Source of the DNA: Spirochaeta sp.
GTDB taxonomy: Bacteria; Spirochaetota; Spirochaetia; DSM-2461
DNA length: 5,327 bases
Direction: 5' to 3'
Assembly: GCA_030635565.1 (NCBI GenBank)
Contig: DAOVYP010000187.1
Span: forward strand, 1 to 5,327
Of this stretch, positions 1-5,040 are shown piece by piece (the stretch's first letter is position 1; every line of letters begins with the position of its first letter). Under the pieces are notes generated by a model. That model worked only from the letters and a program-made list of their open reading frames with translations. It searched no databases and was not told the origin of the DNA. Position numbers and translations under genes: made by a program.

Positions 1-84
1 CAGGTTCTCCACCGAAAGCCGCCTGAAATTGTCTCTCGATACCCTTGAGGTTACCTGGAATGCACCAGGGTTAGGGACACTCAT
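1..84 (-). CDS. Possible 5' end of a divergent gene (partial, unidentified)
   Basis: An ATG at 84-82 on the minus strand opens a frame that stays open to the left edge. It gives 28 residues beginning MSVPNPGAFQV and ending RRLSVENL. I do not recognise the family. A start here would make this gene divergent from the LacI-type regulator, with the 120-135 palindrome and a minus-strand promoter-like pair (TTGGCT at 138-133, TAGAAT at 114-109, 18-base spacer) just upstream. That is a common layout for LacI-controlled loci. No convincing Shine-Dalgarno sequence precedes the ATG. A competing plus-strand reading covers the same bases, and at most one of the two is likely to be real. Confidence 0.3.
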   Translation of the reverse strand, partial: MSVPNPGAFQVTSRVSRDNFRRLSVENL

Positions 85-100
85 GACACTTTACAGCTGA
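2..100 (+). CDS. Possible 3' end of an upstream gene (partial, unidentified)
   Basis: The plus-strand frame beginning at base 2 is open from the left edge to a TGA at 98-100 and gives 32 residues ending NAPGLGTLMTLYS. The other two plus frames close early (TGA at 24-26 and at 46-48). The residues resemble ordinary beta-rich protein sequence, but I cannot assign a family from so little. If real, its stop codon lies inside the promoter region of the regulator and no intrinsic terminator follows it. It conflicts with the minus-strand reading of the same bases. Confidence 0.25.
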   Translation, partial: RFSTESRLKLSLDTLEVTWNAPGLGTLMTLYS

Positions 101-118
101 AAGAGAATATTCTAAACT
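90..118 (+). promoter_or_regulatory. Putative sigma-70-type promoter of the regulator/sugar operon
   Basis: TTTACA at 90-95 (5 of 6 to TTGACA) is followed after a 17-base spacer by TAAACT at 113-118 (4 of 6 to TATAAT). The stretch is AT-rich against a GC-rich background. The predicted transcription start, about base 125, falls inside the 120-135 palindrome, as expected for a repressible promoter. An alternative pair, ATGACA at 83-88 and TATTCT at 108-113, has a less favourable 19-base spacer. Confidence 0.45.
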
Positions 119-138
119 TGCTAAATGCATTTAGCCAA
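109..138 (-). promoter_or_regulatory. Putative divergent promoter on the minus strand
   Basis: Read on the minus strand, TTGGCT (138-133) and TAGAAT (114-109) are separated by 18 bases. They match the sigma-70 consensus at 4 of 6 and 5 of 6 positions. Most of the palindrome lies in the spacer between them, so one bound repressor could silence both directions. This matters only if the minus-strand reading at 84-1 is a real gene. Confidence 0.3.
120..135. promoter_or_regulatory. Perfect 16-bp palindrome, likely LacI-family operator
   Basis: GCTAAATGCATTTAGC is identical to its own reverse complement over all 16 bases. It sits immediately upstream of a LacI-family gene and overlaps the predicted transcription start. 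LacI-family proteins bind palindromes of about this length as dimers, and autoregulation from such a site is common. The central dinucleotide is GC rather than the CG found in most LacI-family operators, which is a reason for some caution. No second perfect copy was noticed in the window. Confidence 0.6.
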
Positions 139-151
139 CGGTGGGTAAGAG

Positions 152-1228
152 CTGCACCTGGGCAAACGGTATATCTCCCTCAAGGAACTGGCCGCCGAAC
201 TTTCCCTGTCCCCGGCAACCATATCCCTCGCCCTGGGGGGTAAAGGCGATACTTACCGCATCGCCCGGGAAACACGGAGGCGCATCGAGGAAGCGGCGGA
301 TCGCCTGGGATACAGGCCGAACCACATGGCACGCTCCATGCGCCGGGGAAAGACCGATACCATCGGCGTGGTTTTTCCCGATGTGTCGGAAGCCTTCATG
401 AACCGCATCCTGGCGGGCATCGAGACCGTTGCCCTGGAACAGGGAGTCAGTTTGATGATCGCCACGAGTACGCTGGACTCAAGCGCCGAGGCCCGGAACC
501 TGGACACCCTCATGGACCGGAGTATCGACGGGCTGCTCCTGGTGCCCTACGCCCCGTTCCGCGGGGAAGCCTATGATAACAGGGCCATCCGCCGGGCGAT
601 GGAGTCGGGGATTCCTTCGGTTTGCATCGACCGCTATCTGCCGGGAATCAGCACCCATGCGGTAATCGGCGCCGACAGGGATGCGGCCCGGCTGACCACC
701 GAAAAGCTGATCGCCGCCGGATGCCGCCGACCGGCCTATCTGGGCTTCGATCTGGCCATCACCACCCTGGATGAACGCCGCCGGGGTTTCAACAACGCAA
801 CCAAAGCTGCAGGACTGACAGATCCATCTGAGGAAAAGCTCCTGACCGAGCGAAATCCCGACAGTCCTGATATCATGGAATGGTTGACGGAGCTGGCCGG
901 GACCGGACGGTTCCCCGACGGTTTTCTGGTTTCCACCGACGGTCTGGCCCTGAAACTTCGTTGGCTGCTGGAGAAGCTCTCACCGGCTGGAAGAGCTTCC
1001 CGAAGAACCGGTGCCGGGCGCGAACGGTCGGGACCGCTCATTGCCCGCTTTGGTGAGGATTCCCCGTACTTCCCCACGGGAATGATTTCCGTGAGACAGC
1101 CTCATGAAGAACTCGGCCGTCGGGCGACGAAAAAACTATTGGCCCTCATCGCGGGAGAGGTCATTTTACAAAACCAGCAAATTGAAATCATAGACATGGA
1201 GATAATCGATGATACGCAGCACCATTAA
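152..1228 (+). CDS. LacI-family transcriptional regulator with non-canonical start
   Basis: This is a sugar-responsive repressor, probably controlling the operon it heads. Numbered from the CTG at 158, residues 6-28 form the helix-turn-helix (ISLKELAAELSLSPATIS onward), with the family's LGYRPN at 50-55 leading into the hinge. A periplasmic-binding-like effector domain follows, starting TIGVVFPDVSEAF and ending with GEDSPYFPTGMISVRQPHEE, typical of the C-terminal subdomain. Length is about 356-358 residues, normal for the family. No ATG, GTG or TTG lies in frame between the TAA at 146-148 and the ATG at 326, and starting at 326 would remove the DNA-binding domain. CTG at 152 (GGTGGG six bases upstream) or CTG at 158 (weak AAGAG upstream) is the likely start. 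An upstream in-frame ATG at 125 is cut off by that TAA. Bases about 987-1036 look out of frame. The 3' end overlaps the isomerase by 20 bases. It may be intact, damaged, or carry sequencing errors. Confidence 0.85.
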   Translation: MHLGKRYISLKELAAELSLSPATISLALGGKGDTYRIARETRRRIEEAADRLGYRPNHMARSMRRGKTDTIGVVFPDVSEAFMNRILAGIETVALEQGVSLMIATSTLDSSAEARNLDTLMDRSIDGLLLVPYAPFRGEAYDNRAIRRAMESGIPSVCIDRYLPGISTHAVIGADRDAARLTTEKLIAAGCRRPAYLGFDLAITTLDERRRGFNNATKAAGLTDPSEEKLLTERNPDSPDIMEWLTELAGTGRFPDGFLVSTDGLALKLRWLLEKLSPAGRASRRTGAGRERSGPLIARFGEDSPYFPTGMISVRQPHEELGRRATKKLLALIAGEVILQNQQIEIIDMEIIDDTQHH

Positions 1229-1907
1229 CCGCTACCTGAAAGAAGCACGTTCCTTCTTCGATGAACACAGATTCACCCTCCCTCCCTGGGGGGACTGGAG
1301 CCTCGCCGACTGGAAGAACAGCGATGCCGACTACCGGGCCATTTTCGAGGGCGGACTGGGATGGGATCTCACCGACTTCGGCTCGGAGGATTACAAGAAC
1401 CGGGGGCTGATGCTCTTCACCGTCCGAAACGGGAATCCCGGAGAACCGGAGAAAACCTACGCGGAAAAAATCATGATTGTCGGTGAAAATCAGGAAACTC
1501 CGCAGCACTTCCACTGGGACAAGACCGAAGACATCATCAACCGCGGCGGCGGAAACCTGATGATCGAGCTCTGGAACTCCGGCAGCAAAGAAGAAATACT
1601 CGATACACCGGTGACGGTAATGGCTGACGGTATACCCCGAACCGTAGCTGCCGGCAAACCCCTGCGATTCACGCCGGGGGAAAGCATCACCCTCACTACA
1701 GGCCTCTATCACCGATTCTACGGCGAAGCGGGCAAAGGCCGTGTCCTTGTAGGAGAAGTGAGCAAAACCAACGACGATTCGTCGGACAACCGCTTCTACG
1801 ATGCCACGGGTCGCTTCCCCGCCATCGAAGAAGACGAGGAACCCTGGCGTCTGCTGGTGAGCGATTACTCATCATTTCTCGATACCGGCAGCGGAGGTGA
1901 AAAATGA
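1209..1907 (+). CDS. D-lyxose/D-mannose-family cupin sugar isomerase
   Basis: This is a metal-dependent aldose-ketose isomerase of the D-lyxose ketol-isomerase family (formerly DUF1498; relatives include Bacillus YdaE and the E. coli O157 enzyme). Family members convert D-lyxose to D-xylulose and/or D-mannose to D-fructose in the cytoplasm. The 232 residues match the longer members, near 227. The cupin metal site is visible: QHFHWDKTEDIINRGGG places H100, H102 and E107, with the fourth ligand H168 in LYHRFYGE. This supports an active enzyme. GGAG at 1198-1201, seven bases before the ATG, fixes the start. The gene overlaps the regulator by 20 bases and the kinase by ATGA, implying translational coupling. 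The family assignment is strong. Which sugar it prefers cannot be read from the sequence. Confidence 0.88.
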   Translation: MIRSTINRYLKEARSFFDEHRFTLPPWGDWSLADWKNSDADYRAIFEGGLGWDLTDFGSEDYKNRGLMLFTVRNGNPGEPEKTYAEKIMIVGENQETPQHFHWDKTEDIINRGGGNLMIELWNSGSKEEILDTPVTVMADGIPRTVAAGKPLRFTPGESITLTTGLYHRFYGEAGKGRVLVGEVSKTNDDSSDNRFYDATGRFPAIEEDEEPWRLLVSDYSSFLDTGSGGEK

Positions 1908-3193
1908 TTCGTGTTAACGCCACCGGCTGCTCCCTGGTGGACAACCTTTATGGACATGTGAAATTCGATACGGATATCTATAAAAAACTGGTGAGCCGGA
2001 CCCCCGGTGACGGCGGTCTGTCCACCGGAGGGCTGGTATTCTCCGAGGCCTTTGCCGGATTCGCCAATGAAGAATACAACACGGTACTGGCAGGCCTTGC
2101 CGGCAGCGACACCCCGGACAGCTCGAACATCGGCGGTCCCGGCATCGTTCCCGTCCTCCATGCCGCCCAGGTGAGGCAAAGCACAGACATTCGCTATCGG
2201 TTCGCCGGTGTCGTCGGCCGGGATGAAAACGGTAGACGTTTTCAGGAACTCCTGAAAAAAACCGGATTTCCTTTTACTGATTACACAGAATCCGACCTTC
2301 CAACCCCCAGTACCGATGTTCTCTCGGATCCGGATTTCAACGGCGGACGGGGAGAGCGAACCTTCATCAACACCATCGGCTCAGCCGGTACTTATGGCCC
2401 CGAATCACTGCCTGTAGATTTCTTCGATGCTGATTTCCTGCTCTTCGGAGGCACCGCCCTGGTGCCGCCGCTTCACGACACCCTGGATGAACTTTGCCGC
2501 CGGGGCCGGGAAGTAGGAGCCTTTGTCATGGTTACCACGGTATACGACTTCCGGAACGAAGCCCGTTTCAAGGGCAGGTCCTGGCCTCTGGTTGATGATT
2601 ATACGAATATTGACCTCCTGGTGGTGGACCGGGAGGAAGCTCTCAAGATTTCGGGAGAAGCCTCACCGGAAGCGGCGAAGGGATGGTTCCTCACAAGGGG
2701 CAGCCGCGCCGTTGTGGTAACTCAAGGGGCCGACGATGTCCTGTTGGGCATCTCTCATCGGCGATTTCTCACACCCGGACGGTCGAAGATGCCCACCTGC
2801 CGCTATGCCGACGAAGTCGTCGCCGGATTAACCGAAAAGCGGGATACCACCGGCTGCGGCGACAACTTCGTCGGCGGACTCATCGATTCGATAGCACGGC
2901 AGATGGCCGCCGCCGGAGATGCCGGAATAAGTGAGGGAAAAGGCAATTCCCTGCAATTAAACCTTGAAGAAGCCGTGGTGAGCGGCATCGCCGCCGGTTC
3001 GGTGGCCCTCACCTGCCTGGGCGGGGTGTACTACGAATCCAAACCGGGACAGAAATTCGAGGCCATGCAGCCCTATCTGGAAGCCTATCGACGGGAACTT
3101 GCCGAGAAGACCGATGGTAATGAGGTGGCGGGGCACGATACGGGGCAGGGCGATTCAGGCTGGCCGCCGGCCCGATCGGAGGATTTTTCATGA
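1904..3193 (+). CDS. PfkB/ribokinase-family carbohydrate kinase
   Basis: This is an ATP-dependent sugar kinase, cytoplasmic, with unknown substrate. Its place between an isomerase and a polyol-phosphate dehydrogenase suggests it phosphorylates the ketose product. Visible family features in order are: a sugar-binding GG segment (IGGPG, 76-80); the GVVGRDENGRRF stretch (102-113); DPDFNGGRGERTFINTIGSAG (142-162), matching the conserved GERTF region; VVVTQGADDVLL (270-281); and the anion-hole/catalytic motif DTTGCGD at 314-320, with D320 the expected catalytic base. The usual DTxGAGD alanine is cysteine here. At 429 residues it is longer than typical members (about 300-340), with an extended N-terminal third and a tail from about 405 that shows no family character. 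GGAGG at 1893-1897 lies six bases before the ATG. It overlaps both neighbours by ATGA. Family call is firm; substrate is inference. Confidence 0.88.
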   Translation: MIRVNATGCSLVDNLYGHVKFDTDIYKKLVSRTPGDGGLSTGGLVFSEAFAGFANEEYNTVLAGLAGSDTPDSSNIGGPGIVPVLHAAQVRQSTDIRYRFAGVVGRDENGRRFQELLKKTGFPFTDYTESDLPTPSTDVLSDPDFNGGRGERTFINTIGSAGTYGPESLPVDFFDADFLLFGGTALVPPLHDTLDELCRRGREVGAFVMVTTVYDFRNEARFKGRSWPLVDDYTNIDLLVVDREEALKISGEASPEAAKGWFLTRGSRAVVVTQGADDVLLGISHRRFLTPGRSKMPTCRYADEVVAGLTEKRDTTGCGDNFVGGLIDSIARQMAAAGDAGISEGKGNSLQLNLEEAVVSGIAAGSVALTCLGGVYYESKPGQKFEAMQPYLEAYRRELAEKTDGNEVAGHDTGQGDSGWPPARSEDFS

Positions 3194-4431
3194 CGGTAAA
3201 AGAGCGTCCGAGAATCGTCATTTTCGGCGCCGGTAATATCGGCCGGTCCTTTATTGCCCCGGTGTTCACCCGGGGGGGCTACGAGGCGGTGTTCGCCGAC
3301 GTGGCCCCGGCGGTACTGGCAGCTCTGGAGACCCGAAACAGCTACACTCTTATTGATAAATCCGATGCCGGAGATACCCGGCACGAGGTGGGTCCGGTGA
3401 GGGCGGTGGATGCCCGGGATACCGCCGCGGTGTCCCGGGAACTTGAAGGGGCGGATATCTGCGCCACCTGTGTGGGAGCGGCGGCCCTGCCCATCGTACT
3501 GAAAACGATCGTCGGCGCCGTGGCCGGGAGGGAGCGCCCTCTGGACATCATCCTTGCCGAGAACCTGAAGGGCGCCGCCGAACTGGCGAGGGCGGCCTTC
3601 GAGGAGGCCGGGATTCCCGCTGATGCGGTTCGCCGCCGAATCGGTATCATCGAAACCAGTATCGGCAAGATGGTGCCTATCATGCCCGCCGAAGTCGCCG
3701 CCGCCGATCCCCTGCTCAGCTGGGCCGAAGCCTTCAACACACTCATCGTCGACCGGGACGGTTTCACCGGAGAGGTGCCGGAGCTTCCCGATTTCATGGC
3801 CGTCTCCCCTATCGCCCCCTGGGTGGCCCGGAAGCTCTATATCCACAACTTCGGCCATGCGGCGGCGGCCTATATCGGAAATCGCCGCCTCCCGGAAGCG
3901 ACCTACATCTGGGAAGTGCTGGAAGATCCCGAGGTGGCGGCCGGAGTGGGAAAGGCCATGCGGATCTCCGGAGAGGCCCTGCGCCGGGAGTACCCGGAGA
4001 TCTTCAGCACCGAAGATATTGAGGATCATGTCGCCGACCTCATCTCCCGATTCCGGAACCGGGCCCTGGGAGATACAGTATACCGGGTAGGTCGGGATCT
4101 GGCCCGTAAGCTCCAGCGCCGGGACCGGGTGGTGGGCGCCCTGGAGATGGCCCGGAAACACGGCCTGGACACCGAGGCGTCTCTGGAAGTTTTCCAGGCG
4201 GCCCTGGAGTTCCGGGCTCCCGGTTCCTCGGGCGCCATCGATGAAAACGACGCCGCTGTCATCGAAGCAGCGCATACCGGTGATGCCGCCGCTTCAGCGA
4301 TTTTTCTCAGGGACATCGTCGGAATCGACAAAGCGAAAGAACCGGAACTGGTGGAATTACTCTTCAATGCTCTTCGTAAAGTCGGCAGTGATGACAAAAA
4401 GAATGATTTTTTAGTCACCAGAGGTCAATAA
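3190..4431 (+). CDS. Mannitol-1-phosphate 5-dehydrogenase-like polyol-phosphate dehydrogenase
   Basis: This is an NAD-dependent long-chain polyol dehydrogenase most like MtlD, which interconverts mannitol-1-phosphate and fructose-6-phosphate. The N-terminal Rossmann fold starts with IVIFGAGNIGRSFI (9-22). D37 at the end of the second strand fits NAD rather than NADP. LAENLKG (122-128) and ETSIGKMVPIMP (155-166) are MtlD-like. The family's catalytic K-x4-N-x2-H pattern is complete in ARKLYIHNFGHAAAAYIG, giving K215, N220 and H223. At 413 residues it is slightly longer than E. coli MtlD (382). GGAGG at 3178-3182 lies seven bases before the ATG, which overlaps the kinase stop by ATGA. No mannitol phosphotransferase gene is adjacent, and the neighbours are an isomerase and a kinase. 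The physiological substrate may therefore be another hexitol or pentitol phosphate, so I withhold the mtlD symbol. Confidence 0.87.
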   Translation: MTVKERPRIVIFGAGNIGRSFIAPVFTRGGYEAVFADVAPAVLAALETRNSYTLIDKSDAGDTRHEVGPVRAVDARDTAAVSRELEGADICATCVGAAALPIVLKTIVGAVAGRERPLDIILAENLKGAAELARAAFEEAGIPADAVRRRIGIIETSIGKMVPIMPAEVAAADPLLSWAEAFNTLIVDRDGFTGEVPELPDFMAVSPIAPWVARKLYIHNFGHAAAAYIGNRRLPEATYIWEVLEDPEVAAGVGKAMRISGEALRREYPEIFSTEDIEDHVADLISRFRNRALGDTVYRVGRDLARKLQRRDRVVGALEMARKHGLDTEASLEVFQAALEFRAPGSSGAIDENDAAVIEAAHTGDAAASAIFLRDIVGIDKAKEPELVELLFNALRKVGSDDKKNDFLVTRGQ

Positions 4432-4451
4432 GTCATAAAAATTGACTTTTT
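4424..4451 (+). terminator. Weak hairpin plus T-run at the dehydrogenase stop codon
   Basis: GTCAAT (4424-4429) and ATTGAC (4441-4446) can form a 6-bp stem with an 11-base loop, followed directly by TTTTT (4447-4451). An overlapping alternative pairs AAGTCA (4430-4435) with TGACTT (4443-4448) around a 7-base loop, and the two exclude each other. The stems are short and AT-rich, so termination would be partial at best. The left arm overlaps the last codons of the dehydrogenase. Confidence 0.25.
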
Positions 4452-4473
4452 CGTGCAATACAGCAGCTTAATA
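4442..4473 (+). promoter_or_regulatory. Possible weak promoter for the corrinoid-protein-like gene
   Basis: TTGACT (4442-4447) matches the -35 consensus at 5 of 6. TTAATA (4468-4473) is a poor -10 at a 20-base spacing, longer than optimal. The 95-base gap before the next gene, unlike the overlaps upstream, leaves room for a separate promoter. The -35 overlaps the weak hairpin described for the same gap. Confidence 0.22.
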
Positions 4474-4526
4474 CGGATTTATTGTGGACTCTGAAAAATC
4501 CGCAAAAATCCAAGCGGAGGATAACT

Positions 4527-4901
4527 ATGGAAATTTTAAATCAGATATCCGAAGCCCTGCGGAAGGGTCAGGCACCCGCCGTCAAGGAAATGTGCCGGAA
4601 AGCCCTGGACGACGGCCTGATGGACGGCATGGGCACCGACGTCTCCGCCGAGAAATTCCTTGAGACCGTCAAATCCGAGAACGCCGGCATCATCTGCTGT
4701 TCGGCCCTGCTCACCACCACAATGACCTACATGAAAGACATCGTGAACACCTTCGAGGAAAACGGTAAGCGGAATGATGTCACTATCATGGTAGGCGACG
4801 CTCCGGTTACCCAGAACTTCTGCGACACCATCGGCGCGAATATTTACTCCGCCGATGCAGCCGGCGCTGCCGATGCGGCTCTTGGAGCTTTGGCGAGTTA
4901 G
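4527..4901 (+). CDS. Internally deleted corrinoid (B12-binding) protein homologue
   Basis: The protein resembles small corrinoid proteins of methyltransferase systems (MtbC/MttC type), which carry a methyl group on cobalamin between a substrate methyltransferase and an acceptor. Residues 1-35 match the start of the helical cap domain (MEILNQISEALRKGQ, KALDDGLMDGM). Residues 36-124 match the C-terminal half of the cobalamin-binding Rossmann domain (TDVSAEKF, SALLTTTM, MVGDAPVTQ, IGANIYSADA). Complete relatives are about 210 residues and this one is 124. The missing part, between codons 35 and 36, would hold the rest of the cap and the DxHxxG motif with the cobalt-ligating histidine. The SxL motif is kept (S59-L61), but the usual GG is G90-D91. 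It should not bind cobalamin in the normal way. GGAGG at 4516-4520, six bases from the ATG, fixes the start; an in-frame GTG at 4482 lacks such a site. No methyltransferase gene is adjacent. It could be a decaying gene, a repurposed small protein, or an assembly deletion. Confidence 0.8.
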   Translation: MEILNQISEALRKGQAPAVKEMCRKALDDGLMDGMGTDVSAEKFLETVKSENAGIICCSALLTTTMTYMKDIVNTFEENGKRNDVTIMVGDAPVTQNFCDTIGANIYSADAAGAADAALGALAS

Positions 4902-4910
4902 TTTTTATGT

Positions 4911-4928
4911 AACCCGGCTCTCCGGGTT
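4911..4928. repeat. Perfect 7-bp stem-loop after the corrinoid-like gene
   Basis: AACCCGG (4911-4917) and CCGGGTT (4922-4928) form a perfect stem with a CTCT loop, nine bases after the stop codon. No T-run follows, so it is not a standard intrinsic terminator. It may protect the mRNA 3' end or assist the terminator just downstream. Confidence 0.5.
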
Positions 4929-4960
4929 CGCAACTCATTAATACACAGCTCATCATCAAC

Positions 4961-4992
4961 AAAGGGCGGCCTGTAAGGGGGCGGCCCTTTTT
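4961..4992 (+). terminator. Rho-independent terminator ending the operon
   Basis: AAAGGGCGGCC (4961-4971) pairs with GGCGGCCCTTT (4980-4990) as an 11-bp stem with a single G-G mismatch and an 8-base loop. The right arm runs into five T residues (4988-4992). It lies 59 bases after the corrinoid-like stop. The A residues at the left base give a short T-tract on the other strand, so it may also stop transcription coming from the convergent minus-strand gene. Confidence 0.8.
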
Positions 4993-5040
4993 CCATACCG
5001 GAGAGTTATTCCCATCGATTCCTTAGCGCTCCGGCGATTT

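Noticed and set aside
54..69. Inverted repeat CCTGG / CCAGG
   Set aside because: A 5-bp stem with a 6-base loop is expected by chance, no T-run follows, and it lies within both candidate coding frames.
141..401. Open frame from GTG at 141 as the start of the regulator
   Set aside because: It is in a different frame from the helix-turn-helix and gives a tryptophan/proline/arginine-rich translation with no domain. Its start is noted only because GGTGGG here may serve as ribosome site for the CTG at 152.
3623..4090. Second plus-strand open frame inside the dehydrogenase
   Set aside because: Its composition (S, P and R rich) is that of an out-of-frame reading, no ribosome site was seen, and it lies wholly inside a well-supported gene.
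3085..4275. Long minus-strand open frame (396 codons) opposite the dehydrogenase
   Set aside because: It is a shadow of the GC-rich dehydrogenase gene. Its translation is rich in G, R, H and P with no recognisable domain, while the plus-strand frame has a complete MtlD-type catalytic pattern and ribosome site.
4468..4481. Degenerate operator-like inverted repeat (TTAATACGGATTTA) before the corrinoid-like gene
   Set aside because: Only 10 of 14 positions are self-complementary and it does not resemble the palindrome at 120-135 closely enough to be called the same site.
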